Below, piece by piece: positions 24,263-32,654 of a DNA stretch of 64,000 bases. Source of the DNA: JAAZNO01 sp964508025 (GTDB lineage Bacteria; Chloroflexota; Anaerolineae; B4-G1; SLSP01); NCBI GenBank assembly GCA_964508025.1, contig CAZDSF010000003.1:1-64000 (forward strand), written 5' to 3'. A program made the position numbers and the translations under genes. Numbering within the stretch: the stretch's first letter is position 1; every line of letters starts with the position of its first letter. The notes below the pieces were generated by a model. The model ran no database searches, was not told the origin of the DNA, and saw nothing but the letters and a program-made list of their open reading frames with translations.

Positions 24263-25675
24263 ATGTCTAAACCCATCGAAGCGATTCTAATTGGCGCGGG
24301 AAATCGCGGCGCCGATTCTTACGCGCCTTACGCACTGGCGCATCCCGACGCGCTGCGTTTTGTCGCGGTCGCGGAGCCGCATCCTGAACGCCGCGCGCGC
24401 TTCGCTGCGGCGCACGGCATTCCGGCGGAGCGCCAATTCGATTCCTGGGAAGCTTTGCTCGCGCGCCCGCTTCCCGTTGACGCGGCGCTGGTCTGCACGC
24501 TGGATACGCAGCATGTGGAGCCGGCGGTGGCGGCCCTGGAAGCCGGCTACGATGTGCTGCTGGAAAAGCCGATGGCGACCACGCTCGCGGGTTGCGTGCA
24601 ACTGGTGCAGGCCGCCGAGCGCACCGGGCGGCTGCTGCAAATCTGCCATGTGCTGCGCTACACACCCTTCTTTTCTGCGCTGCATGAGATTCTGGAATCC
24701 GGGCGCCTGGGCGAGATCATCACGGTGGAGCACCGCGAGAATGTGGCCTACTGGCACATGGCGCATTCCTACGTGCGCGGCAACTGGCGCAACAGCGCGC
24801 TGGAAAGTCCGATGATTCTGGCGAAATGCTGCCACGATCTCGACATTCTCTTCTGGAACCTGGGACCGGTGGCGCGGCTCAGTTCCAGCGGCGCGCTCAC
24901 CCATTACCGCCCGGAAAATGCGCCGCCGGGCGCGCCGCAACGTTGCATGGATGGCTGTCCCGCTGCCGAGACGTGTCCCTGGTATGCGCCCCGGCTGTAC
25001 ATCGAGCTGCGGCAGCTGTTAGAGGAGGCGGAGCGGTCTCCCGACCCTCTCGAACGGTTCGGCGCTGGATTGTTGCTACGCCGCCCGGTCCTGGCGCGGA
25101 TGCTGCGGCGTTTGCTGCCGCCACTGGATCGCGCGCTGGATTATCGGGGCTGGCCGCTTTCGGTCATCACTGAGGATACCAGTCTGGAGGGGCGCTGGGA
25201 GGCGTTGCGCACCGGGCCTTATGGGCGTTGCGTTTATCACTGCGATAACGATGTGGTGGATCATCAGGTGGTCGCCATGACCCTGGAAAGCGGCGCGACG
25301 GCGGCGCTGGTAATGCATGGGCACTCGCACCGCGAGGGACGCACGATGCGCTATGATGGCGCGCGCGCGACGTTGCGCGGATGCTTCTACGCAGGGGAAC
25401 AGATTTTGGAGATCCACGATCACCTGACCGGCAAGGTCGAGGTGGTGCGTCCGGGGCAGGGGCGGCAGTCCACTTCTGGTCACGGCGGCGGCGATGAGGG
25501 GCTGATGCGCGCTTTCGTGCGCGCGGTGCGCGAGCGCGGCTCGGCGCTCACAACCGCGCGCGCCTCGTTGGAAAGCCATCTCCTGGCGTTTGCCGCCGAA
25601 GAAGCGCGCCTGACCAACACCGTGATTGCAATGTCCGAGTATCGGAGAGCTTGGGTCAGGGGTCAGGACTCGTGA
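24263..25675 (+). CDS. Gfo/Idh/MocA family oxidoreductase
   Basis: 470 residues. The Rossmann motif is IGAGNRGAD at the N terminus; EKPMATTLAGC near 103 contains the conserved Lys of this family (EKP). A central CxxxCPxxxxCPWYAP-like Cys cluster (about 230-243) is found in a subset of large family members. These enzymes oxidise or epimerise sugars or inositols with NAD(P). GAGGTGG precedes the ATG. The 3' end overlaps the convergent kinase gene by 20 nt. Confidence 0.88.
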   Translation: MSKPIEAILIGAGNRGADSYAPYALAHPDALRFVAVAEPHPERRARFAAAHGIPAERQFDSWEALLARPLPVDAALVCTLDTQHVEPAVAALEAGYDVLLEKPMATTLAGCVQLVQAAERTGRLLQICHVLRYTPFFSALHEILESGRLGEIITVEHRENVAYWHMAHSYVRGNWRNSALESPMILAKCCHDLDILFWNLGPVARLSSSGALTHYRPENAPPGAPQRCMDGCPAAETCPWYAPRLYIELRQLLEEAERSPDPLERFGAGLLLRRPVLARMLRRLLPPLDRALDYRGWPLSVITEDTSLEGRWEALRTGPYGRCVYHCDNDVVDHQVVAMTLESGATAALVMHGHSHREGRTMRYDGARATLRGCFYAGEQILEIHDHLTGKVEVVRPGQGRQSTSGHGGGDEGLMRAFVRAVRERGSALTTARASLESHLLAFAAEEARLTNTVIAMSEYRRAWVRGQDS

Positions 25676-28100
25676 GCTCCGTGAGAATATCGAAGCGGAA
25701 ATCGTTTGCCAGGGTGATGAGGGCTTGCGCCAGCTGCGGGTGTTCGGCGGCGATGCTATCGAAGAGTTCCAGCAGCTGCTCGCCATCGGCTTGAAGGGCG
25801 CTCGCGCGTACCTGCTCCCGCCAGGCGGAGGGCAGCACGCGCAATGTCTCTGCCGTGAGGCTGGCCTCTTCTACTTCGAGGGACGCTGGCTCCACCGGGC
25901 CGGTATCATAGATGAAGCGCACGCCCAGATGCTTGCTCAGTACCTCGAAGAGTTCTGCTTCACGGAAGGGTTTGCGGACGAAATCGTCGCAGCCGCCGGA
26001 GAGGATGATGGCGCGATCCTCGTCGAAGGCGCTGGCGGTGAGCGCCACGATGACGGTGGCCTGTCCTTTGATGGTGGCTTTGATGCGCCGTGTGGCCTCG
26101 TAGCCATCCATTACCGGCATCCGCATATCCATCCAGATCAGGTGCGGCTCCCATTCCTCCCAAACAGCGATGGCTTCCTGCCCATTGACGGCGATGCGCA
26201 CCTCGAAGCCCAATGGCTGGAGCAATTTGAGCAGCAACATGCGGTTGGTCTCGCGGTCTTCGGCAATCAGCAGGCGATAGGTGGCTTGTCCCGGTTCTAG
26301 CCCCACCACACGCCGACTTGGCGCCGCCAATGGCGCATCTTCATGCTCTGCTACCGTGACGACTGTGTCAAACTTGAAGAGGCTGCCCCGTCCCATCTCG
26401 CTGGCGACGGTCAGTGTCCCGCCCATCATCTCCACGAATTGGCGGCTGATAGATAGCCCCAATCCCGTGCCCTCTTGGGCTTTGTGTCCGCCGGTGGATT
26501 GGATGAACGGCTCGAAGATATGCTCGCAGTCGGATTCGGGGATGCCGATGCCGGTATCTTCCACCTCGAAGAGCAGGCGTCCGACGCCGGCGTCCTCCTC
26601 GCGGAAACCCACGCGCACGGTCACGCCGCCTTCGTGGGTGAATTTGATGGCGTTGCTGATGAGATTGGCAAGCACCTGGCGCAATTTGCTTTCATCGGCA
26701 TGGATGAATTGCGGCACGTCGGCAGTCCGTTCCAGGAGCAAGCTCAGTCCTTTGTCATTGGCTTTGAGCATGAACAGCTCTTCCACAGTCTTCAACATGC
26801 GGTAGAAATCGAAGTTGTGAGTGTAGAGGCTGGTGCGCCCCGCCTCAATTTTGGACATCTCCAGCACGTCGTTGATGAGCGTGAGAAGGTGCTGCCCGCT
26901 GCGGTTGATGGTTTCCAGGTTTTCCCGCTGTTCTGCGCTGAGTTGCAGGTCACGGCTCATCAGTGTCGAGAAGCCCAGAATCGCGTTGAGCGGGGTGCGC
27001 AACTCGTGGCTCATGTTAGCAAGGAACACGCTTTTGGCGCGATTGGCGGCTTCGGCGGCTTCTTTGGCGTGGCGTAGTTCCTCTTCGTTCTGCTTGCGCG
27101 CGGTGATGTCGTGCAGCATGAGCAGGCGTCCGGTGAGCGTCTGGCGCCGGTCGTAAAGCGGAGCGATGCGCGCTTCATAGATGCGGCGCGCGTTCGCGCT
27201 TCCCAGCGTGGCTTCTAACGGGCCTGACTTCCGATCCGCCTCCGCGATCCAGGTATCCCATTCGGGCAGAAACTCTGTGATGGGGGCGCTGTTCGCGTGG
27301 CGTCTGGGCAACCCGAATATTTGCTGACAGGCAGGGTTCAGATCCACGATGCGGTGATGCTGGTCGAGGATCACGACGCCATCCTGGATGCTTTCGATCA
27401 CAGTATCCAACGCTACCGGGATGATGTCGAAGATCTGATGGCGCGTGATGCCACGCACGCAGATCAGGCTGCCGATGGCGAAGGTGAGGGGCAACAGGGT
27501 AAGATTGGGAAAGAGTTTCAGTCCGAGATTCTCGGCAAAGGCGACGACCCAGACCGACAGGATACCTGCAAGGATGGTAATGAACTGCCCGCGATACATC
27601 GGTGCGCGGATCATGCCGCGAATCAGATGCCCGGCGCCGATGGTTAAAGCGATGAAGGCGTAGATGAATGGCATTAAGATCATTGCCGGAGGCGCGGGCG
27701 GCAACGATGGCAGAAAGATGTAGCGGAACCAGATCACATCCAGGATCAGCAGCGGCGGCCCGGCGATAATCACCCAGTTCTTCAGGCGCATCCGCGCCAC
27801 GCGCCCCGTGTATTTGAGGGTGAACGCCCACCACCACATCGGCATACCCACAATGCCGATCATGGCGATATTCTCCCAGAGGATTTGAAGGCGCGGCGTG
27901 GTCGCAAACTGCGCGCCCAGCGTCCCCAACGCCCACACGGAGGCTGCCAGCATGTAGAATGCCAGATACCGCGCGCCGGGTACGGAGCGTCGCAGCCAGG
28001 CATAGCGGGCAATGCTCAAGGCTACTATCATCCCAATGAGCAGCGGCATGATGATGAAAAGCAGCACCGGAATCAGGTAGAAGATGCGTTGCCAATCCAT
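25656..28100 (-). CDS. Hybrid histidine kinase: 7TM sensor, PAS, HisKA, HATPase, REC
   Basis: 814 residues. Seven helices at 1-220 (7TM kinase N-terminal type), PAS at about 230-335, HisKA with MSHELRTP (His365), HATPase with N box LISNAIKFTHEGG and G boxes DTGIGIP and GTGLGLS, and a C-terminal receiver with phospho-acceptor Asp658 (WMDMRMPVMDG) and Lys710. The last 80 residues have no clear domain, and no Hpt His motif is evident. It senses a membrane or extracytoplasmic signal. It lies 16 nt after the REC-kinase gene, so both form one operon and phosphotransfer between them is likely. Confidence 0.92.
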   Translation of the reverse strand: MDWQRIFYLIPVLLFIIMPLLIGMIVALSIARYAWLRRSVPGARYLAFYMLAASVWALGTLGAQFATTPRLQILWENIAMIGIVGMPMWWWAFTLKYTGRVARMRLKNWVIIAGPPLLILDVIWFRYIFLPSLPPAPPAMILMPFIYAFIALTIGAGHLIRGMIRAPMYRGQFITILAGILSVWVVAFAENLGLKLFPNLTLLPLTFAIGSLICVRGITRHQIFDIIPVALDTVIESIQDGVVILDQHHRIVDLNPACQQIFGLPRRHANSAPITEFLPEWDTWIAEADRKSGPLEATLGSANARRIYEARIAPLYDRRQTLTGRLLMLHDITARKQNEEELRHAKEAAEAANRAKSVFLANMSHELRTPLNAILGFSTLMSRDLQLSAEQRENLETINRSGQHLLTLINDVLEMSKIEAGRTSLYTHNFDFYRMLKTVEELFMLKANDKGLSLLLERTADVPQFIHADESKLRQVLANLISNAIKFTHEGGVTVRVGFREEDAGVGRLLFEVEDTGIGIPESDCEHIFEPFIQSTGGHKAQEGTGLGLSISRQFVEMMGGTLTVASEMGRGSLFKFDTVVTVAEHEDAPLAAPSRRVVGLEPGQATYRLLIAEDRETNRMLLLKLLQPLGFEVRIAVNGQEAIAVWEEWEPHLIWMDMRMPVMDGYEATRRIKATIKGQATVIVALTASAFDEDRAIILSGGCDDFVRKPFREAELFEVLSKHLGVRFIYDTGPVEPASLEVEEASLTAETLRVLPSAWREQVRASALQADGEQLLELFDSIAAEHPQLAQALITLANDFRFDILTELTSPDP

Positions 28101-28116
28101 GATGCGACTCCTTGCC

Positions 28117-29214
28117 TCAGTGCGGCTCGGCGACCGGCAGGGTGAATCCGAAGGTGCTGCCTTCGCCCATCACGCTGTGCACCTCAACGCCGCCGCCGAG
28201 CTTCTCCGCGATGCGTTGAACGATGGAGAGGCCCAGCCCGTGCCCTTCGGCGCGAGCCTGATTGAGCCGCTCGAAGGGCATGAAGAGCTTGCATTGTTGT
28301 TCTGGCGGAATGCCGGGGCCGTTGTCGCGCACCCAAAAGCACACGCTGCCATCGCGGGAGGTCGCTCCCAGCTGGATGCGAGGCGGGACGCCGCCATACT
28401 TGACGGCGTTGCTGATGTAATTGACCCAGATCTCTTCGACCCAGGGGCCGTAGCCCAGAGCGCTGGGCCAGCTCTCGGCAACTTGGATCTCGGCTTCGGC
28501 GCGGATGAGCATGTCTTCCAACCGCGCCTGCACATCGGTTACAATGCGCGCCATATCCAGGGGCGCCAGTTGCACTTCATTCATCTGTCGCACGCTTGCC
28601 AGCAGCAGCAGCTCGTTGATGATGTTGGTCATGCGCCGCGCCCCTACAGAAATGGAATGGAGATTGCGTTCCAGTTGCTCTGGCGGTAGTTGCGCATGGC
28701 GTTTTTCGAGCAATTCGCTGTATCCTATCAGCACTGTGAGGGGGTTCTTGAGATCATGCGCTACCGTGTGCGCGTAGGCGTCCAACTCGGCAATGAGCCT
28801 GTCGCGGGTGCTGATTTCACTTTGGAGCTGGCGTTGCAAGCTGCGCAGGGCGAGATGGGTTTTCACGCGCGCGAGCACTTCTTCAAATTGGAAAGGCTTG
28901 GTCACGTAATCCACACCGCCAACGGTGAAGGCTTTGACCTTATCCTGGATTTCATCGAGGGCGCTGATGAAGATCACGGGAATCTCGCGGGTGGCGGGAT
29001 CTGCCTTGAGCGCTTCGCAAACCTCGTAGCCGCTCATTCCCGGCATACGGATATCCAGCAGCACGAGATCCGGCGGCGCAGCGTGGATGGCGGTCAGCGC
29101 CATCTGCCCGTTGATGACCGAGCGGACTTTGTAGCCGTGATCGCTCAGCATGTTCGAGAGCAGCCGCAGATTTGCGGGCGTGTCATCTACAATCAGGATG
29201 TTCCCTTGTTCCAT
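28117..29214 (-). CDS. Response regulator-histidine kinase hybrid (REC-HisKA-HATPase)
   Basis: 365 residues, soluble. N-terminal receiver (ILIVDDTPAN; phospho-acceptor Asp54; Lys106), short coiled coil, HisKA with VAHDLKNPL (His153), and HATPase with DNGPGIPPEQ and GHGLGLSIVQ. The receiver-first order suggests that an upstream kinase controls its autophosphorylation. The start at 29214 follows AGGGAAGG. Probably the first gene of the two-kinase operon. Confidence 0.9.
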   Translation of the reverse strand: MEQGNILIVDDTPANLRLLSNMLSDHGYKVRSVINGQMALTAIHAAPPDLVLLDIRMPGMSGYEVCEALKADPATREIPVIFISALDEIQDKVKAFTVGGVDYVTKPFQFEEVLARVKTHLALRSLQRQLQSEISTRDRLIAELDAYAHTVAHDLKNPLTVLIGYSELLEKRHAQLPPEQLERNLHSISVGARRMTNIINELLLLASVRQMNEVQLAPLDMARIVTDVQARLEDMLIRAEAEIQVAESWPSALGYGPWVEEIWVNYISNAVKYGGVPPRIQLGATSRDGSVCFWVRDNGPGIPPEQQCKLFMPFERLNQARAEGHGLGLSIVQRIAEKLGGGVEVHSVMGEGSTFGFTLPVAEPH

Positions 29215-29235
29215 AGCCCTTCCCTCATAGCAAGA

Positions 29236-29268
29236 TTTTCGGCGAGATACCAGCGTTCTCGCCGAAAA
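29236..29268. promoter_or_regulatory. 12-bp inverted repeat upstream of the kinase operon
   Basis: TTTTCGGCGAGA (29236-29247) and TCTCGCCGAAAA (29257-29268) flank 9 nt. The T and A tracts are on the wrong sides for an intrinsic terminator on either strand, so an operator or a leader hairpin is more likely. It lies 22 nt before the REC-kinase ATG and 84 nt after the FTR-rubredoxin stop. Confidence 0.45.
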
Positions 29269-29352
29269 CATCCCGTAGTCATACGTATCTGGCGGCGGAA
29301 ATGTTGCAGCCAGCGGCAGAATTCACATGTGCAAGCGCACTTTCCCCGGTAT

Positions 29353-29874
29353 TTACATAAAGCGCTCGAAGCGATCCTTATCCGCTTTGCAGACCGGGCA
29401 TTTCAACGGCGGTTGGGGGCGGGCGCACAGGTAGCCGCAGACCTTGCAGCGCCAGACGGGAATGCCGCTGCGCGTGAACCCGACAAATTCCTCTTCGTGC
29501 GCTTCTTCGGCGGGGACGGCGCGTTGTTCTTCCGTCGGGCGACGTTCGGGAATGGATGCTAATGCTTGTTCCCCCCGCAACACCGCGTCGGAGACGTACA
29601 GTGCGCAGTAACACGCGCCATAGTCATCCAGATCGGGGTCGCGGTAGTCGCACGGGCAGATGATGTCAAGGTCTTTCTCCCGCACGCCCTCTGCCAGCCG
29701 GCAGGGACAGGCCCAATAGCCGTAGCGTTCTTCGTTGACCAGCAACCCTTCGACCAACCCCTTGGTGAATTCCACATCGGGATTGAGGTTGTAGCCGCCT
29801 TCGCGCGCTTCTCGATCTAGCCGGGCGTAGAGCTTATCAATACGCTCCGGTGCAATGATGGGACGCTCGTTCAT
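29353..29874 (-). CDS. Ferredoxin:thioredoxin reductase catalytic-subunit-like protein fused to rubredoxin
   Basis: 173 residues. The FTR beta-like part holds the three Cys pairs CPC (56-58), CPC (73-75) and CYC (88-90) that bind the [4Fe-4S] cluster and the redox disulfide; WACPCR and CPCDYRDPD are diagnostic. Residues 140-173 form a rubredoxin-like domain, CKVCGY and CPVCKAD. Fusions of this kind are known from methanogens as ferredoxin:disulfide reductases. The alpha (variable) FTR subunit is absent. It overlaps the upstream glutaredoxin gene by 4 nt (ATGA), which makes that glutaredoxin the likely substrate. Confidence 0.9.
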   Translation of the reverse strand: MNERPIIAPERIDKLYARLDREAREGGYNLNPDVEFTKGLVEGLLVNEERYGYWACPCRLAEGVREKDLDIICPCDYRDPDLDDYGACYCALYVSDAVLRGEQALASIPERRPTEEQRAVPAEEAHEEEFVGFTRSGIPVWRCKVCGYLCARPQPPLKCPVCKADKDRFERFM

Positions 29875-30161
29875 AGCCCCAATTGCTCCCGCAGGGCATC
29901 GGGTTTGTAGCCCACGATACACTGCGCATCATCAATCACCAGAGTGGGGAAGGACTTGGCCGGGTTCCAGCGCCGCACTTCTTGTTCGGCGGCCTGGCGC
30001 TCTTCGCCTTCCAGAAGATCTACATAGACGTAATCGAAACCCACTTTCTCCTCTTCGAGAAACTGGCGCGCTTTGCGGCACCAGATGCAGGTGGAGAGGG
30101 CGTACAAGAGCACTTGATGCTCCTCATGGTCGCCGTTGATATGGCCTTTAGGGTCAGGCAT
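29871..30161 (-). CDS. Glutaredoxin / NrdH-like redoxin
   Basis: 96 residues with the thioredoxin fold. Active site STCIWCRKA near 23-31, and the SFPTLVID cis-Pro segment near 69. Such redoxins pass electrons to ribonucleotide reductase, peroxiredoxins or methionine sulfoxide reductases. Translational coupling to the FTR-rubredoxin gene suggests a ferredoxin/rubredoxin-driven disulfide pathway that does not need NADPH. AAGGAGG precedes the ATG. Confidence 0.88.
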   Translation of the reverse strand: MPDPKGHINGDHEEHQVLLYALSTCIWCRKARQFLEEEKVGFDYVYVDLLEGEERQAAEQEVRRWNPAKSFPTLVIDDAQCIVGYKPDALREQLGL

Positions 30162-30180
30162 GGTATCCTCCTTAGATATA

Positions 30181-30216
30181 AATAGCGAATAGCAAACAGC
30201 GAATGGCGAAGAATAG
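30181..30216 (-). repeat. ATTCGC-word leader of the glutaredoxin operon
   Basis: In gene orientation the segment reads TTCGCCATTCGC, an interruption, then TGCTATTCGCTATT, and is followed after a few bases by AAGGAGG. The word matches the leaders at 40234-40265 and 46366-46412, although it is more degenerate. Confidence 0.5.
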
Positions 30217-30244
30217 GGAGTGTTTCGCGAGATTTTCGACGGGT

Positions 30245-30934
30245 TTAGTCTCCAAGTATATGCGGGCTTGGGGGAAAAGTCAAAGCGTCGTTTGCCGATT
30301 TGGCGCTGCTGCGTCCGAGCGGCGTTTCTGCGTACTCCCCCGGAGCATGGCAGGTGAAGGCGCCGGCTCTGAGTGCGGTGATGAGCGCTGCTTCATCCAC
30401 GGGCCACGCGGTGAGTTGGTTGTAGTAATTGCCGAGGCGCTCCACGTGGTGCGCGTCGGAGTTCGCCAGTACTGGAATGCCCAACTGGCGCGCCAGAGCA
30501 TAGATGCGCGGCGCTGCATCGAGGGGCGTATTCCAGGAATAGCCTTCAATGGCATCCGGTGGATAGCGTTTTATATCCAGGTCTATATCGTTGCGGTAGC
30601 GGTAGGGATGCGCCAACGCCATGAACCCGCCGTGTGTATGCACAAATTCGTGTAGCTGCGGATAGCGCCAGTCTTCGGCTTCCAGATATGGATGTTGCAG
30701 CCCTATGACGAGGATATGCTCATTACCGACCGTGACTTCGACGCCGCCAAAGATGCGGAACGGCGCGTATCGGCGGTTGAGCTTTTGGAGTCGCGTTGGG
30801 GACATCAGGCGGTCGTGATCGGTGAAGACCAATGCGTCTAGTTCCCGCGAGATGGCACTTTCGATCATCGCGGTTTCGGTGGATTGAGCACAGGCGGAAC
30901 GTTCACGGGTATGAACGTGTAGATCAACTTTCAT
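30245..30934 (-). CDS. PHP domain metal-dependent phosphohydrolase
   Basis: 229 residues. The PHP metal motifs are DLHVHT at the N terminus, FTDHDRL, a Glu in GGVEV, HPYRYR and NSDAHH. Family members are phosphoesterases (for example on 3',5'-nucleotide bisphosphates or histidinol phosphate); substrate not clear. The adjacent in-frame ATG 30937 is an alternative start. It has its own promoter and is divergent from the receiver gene. Confidence 0.82.
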   Translation of the reverse strand: MKVDLHVHTRERSACAQSTETAMIESAISRELDALVFTDHDRLMSPTRLQKLNRRYAPFRIFGGVEVTVGNEHILVIGLQHPYLEAEDWRYPQLHEFVHTHGGFMALAHPYRYRNDIDLDIKRYPPDAIEGYSWNTPLDAAPRIYALARQLGIPVLANSDAHHVERLGNYYNQLTAWPVDEAALITALRAGAFTCHAPGEYAETPLGRSSAKSANDALTFPPSPHILGD

Positions 30935-30968
30935 CATGTTTGCGCGTTTCCTGCTGGCAGATGATTCC

Positions 30969-30996
30969 AGTATAACATGACTTGCGTATAGCCCAA
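30969..30996 (-). promoter_or_regulatory. Promoter of the PHP gene
   Basis: Minus strand: TTGGGC (30996-30991), 16-bp spacer, TATACT (30974-30969). The predicted leader is about 25-30 nt. Confidence 0.55.
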
Positions 30997-31055
30997 CTCC
31001 GATCGGGCGCGTGGATAGCAGTTTATTTATCCCATGAGAGGGGGAAACATGGCAC

Positions 31056-31084
31056 TGGCTACACCTGGCGCCGCAGCCTATACT
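31056..31084 (+). promoter_or_regulatory. Candidate promoter of the receiver gene, near-leaderless
   Basis: TATACT (31079-31084) ends 6 nt before the ATG at 31091. The -35 candidate TGGCTA (31056-31061) at 17 bp is weak. If used, the mRNA would be leaderless; no Shine-Dalgarno lies close to this ATG. Confidence 0.35.
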
Positions 31085-31090
31085 GGAATC

Positions 31091-31465
31091 ATGATTCACG
31101 TGCTGATTGTGGATGAACATGAACAGGTGCGCCGGGCATTGGAAGCGTGGCTACGCGGCGCCGCCGATTTGCAGGTCGTCAAAAGCACCGGGCGTTATGC
31201 CCAAGCGGTCGAAGATGCGCGCGTGTTGACGCCGGAAGTAGTGCTGTTGGAGACCAAATGTCCCGATGGCCTGCTGACGCTGAAAGCCTTGCGGGCTGCC
31301 GCGCCACAGGCTGCCGTGATTGTGCTCACCTCGTATTCCGACAGCCGCGAGGAAGAGGCGGTATTCACTTTAGGCGCCTCCGCATATCTGCTCAAGACGC
31401 TGGACTCGCAGTCGTTGTTGCACACGATTCGGCAGGTGGGTAGCGAGGCTGGGGCGATGGGGTGA
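31091..31465 (+). CDS. Single-domain receiver with Asp-to-Glu change at the phosphorylation site
   Basis: 124 residues with a complete receiver fold. The acidic pocket (Asp8, Glu9), the switch Thr80 (VIVLTS) and Lys102 are in place, but the phospho-acceptor position is Glu54 (VVLLETKCPDG) where Asp is expected. Glu cannot take part in the normal aspartyl phosphorylation and may mimic the active state. There is no output domain. The last 74 nt overlap the 3' end of the convergent hemW gene. An upstream in-frame ATG at 31034 exists but gives a non-conserved extension. Confidence 0.82.
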   Translation: MIHVLIVDEHEQVRRALEAWLRGAADLQVVKSTGRYAQAVEDARVLTPEVVLLETKCPDGLLTLKALRAAAPQAAVIVLTSYSDSREEEAVFTLGASAYLLKTLDSQSLLHTIRQVGSEAGAMG

Positions 31466-32654
31466 ACAGAAACTCCGCGAAGACACGGTTTCCCAACAGC
31501 CGCCCGCGTTGCGTGAGGCGCACGCGCGTTTGATCCCACATCAACAATCCGGCTTCTGCCAGTTGCGTCAGCACATCCCCATAAACTTCGACCAGGCTCA
31601 CGCCGAAGCGCTCTCGAAAGCGGGCCTCGGCGACGCCTTCCGCCAATCGCAGGCCCAGCATCATCGTCTCGCCCATGTCTACCGGGCGGGAAAGTGTCTC
31701 CGCCTCAGCCAGCGGCATAGCACCCCTCTCCACAGCGGCGATATAGGTCGCCGGATCGGTAAGGTTGCTCCAGCGGCGACCTTCCAGGGCGCTGTGCGCC
31801 GCGACGCCCAGGCCGAGCCAGGCGGCGTTGCGCCAGTAGACGAGGTTGTGGCGGGCGATCCAGGGGCTGATGTTTTCTGTGCTGCCTTCGGGGGGCAGTG
31901 ACCACACGGTTGGCGCTGGTTGTTGTCCCCGCGCCCAATTGGAGATTTCGTATTGCCAGAAGCCAGCCTGGAGCAGTCGCTCCGAGGTCCATTCGTAGAG
32001 GTCGGCGGCGAGATCGGCATCGGGTTCGGGCAGGTCGCCGTGCGCGACTGCGTCTGCCAGCGGCGTCCCCGGTTCCAGAGTGAGGGCGTAGAGTGAGAGG
32101 TGTTCGGGCGCGAGCGCGAGGGCCGCTGCCATCGTGCATTGCCAATCGGCGAGCGTTTGCTGCGGCAGCCCGAAGATGAGATCCAAACTCAGATTATCGA
32201 AGCCGGCTGCCCGCGCTTCGGCTACGGTGTGGACTGCCTGCTCCCACGTGTGGATCCGTCCCAGCAGGCGCAATTCCTGGGCGTTGGCGGATTGCACTCC
32301 CAGACTGAGCCGGTTGACGCCGCCGCGCCGCAACGCTGCCAGTTTGGCCGCATCCACCGCGCCGGGGTTGGCTTCGAGGGTGATTTCCGCATCGGCGCGC
32401 AGCCGGAAACTGCGACGCGCTGCTTCGACGAGGGCGCAAATGGCTTCCGCCGGCAGCAACGAGGGCGTGCCGCCGCCAAAGTAGAGCGTGACGGCTTCGG
32501 CCTCCGGGTAATGCGCGGCCCAGAAGTGCAGTTCTTGTAGCAGCGCGGCGGCATAAGGGGCTTGCGGCGCCGGGCGGTCGGCGTAAGTGATGAAGTCGCA
32601 ATAGCTGCACCGCCGCAGGCAGAAGGGGACGTGGATGTACAGCGCAAGCTTCAC
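31392..32654 (-). CDS. hemW: HemW-type radical SAM protein (coproporphyrinogen III oxidase-like)
   Basis: 420 residues. Radical SAM cluster motif CLRRCSYC (CxxxCxxC) at 12-19, GGGTPSLL, EANPG, RLSLGVQS, GLPQQT and the C-terminal HemW domain with GLGVAAHS. HemW binds haem and is a haem chaperone, although it is often annotated as oxygen-independent coproporphyrinogen oxidase. The start is GTG 32654, overlapping the ABC ATPase stop by 4 nt (GTGA). The domain normally ends around FAEFL; about 25 further residues lie in the overlap with the receiver gene and look like read-through after loss of an earlier stop. Confidence 0.9.
   Translation of the reverse strand: MKLALYIHVPFCLRRCSYCDFITYADRPAPQAPYAAALLQELHFWAAHYPEAEAVTLYFGGGTPSLLPAEAICALVEAARRSFRLRADAEITLEANPGAVDAAKLAALRRGGVNRLSLGVQSANAQELRLLGRIHTWEQAVHTVAEARAAGFDNLSLDLIFGLPQQTLADWQCTMAAALALAPEHLSLYALTLEPGTPLADAVAHGDLPEPDADLAADLYEWTSERLLQAGFWQYEISNWARGQQPAPTVWSLPPEGSTENISPWIARHNLVYWRNAAWLGLGVAAHSALEGRRWSNLTDPATYIAAVERGAMPLAEAETLSRPVDMGETMMLGLRLAEGVAEARFRERFGVSLVEVYGDVLTQLAEAGLLMWDQTRVRLTQRGRLLGNRVFAEFLFTPSPQPRYPPAESCATTTASPAS

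Noticed and set aside
29236..29268. Intrinsic terminator of the FTR-rubredoxin operon
   Set aside because: The 3' arm ends in A on both strands, so the U tract is missing; kept only as an inverted repeat.
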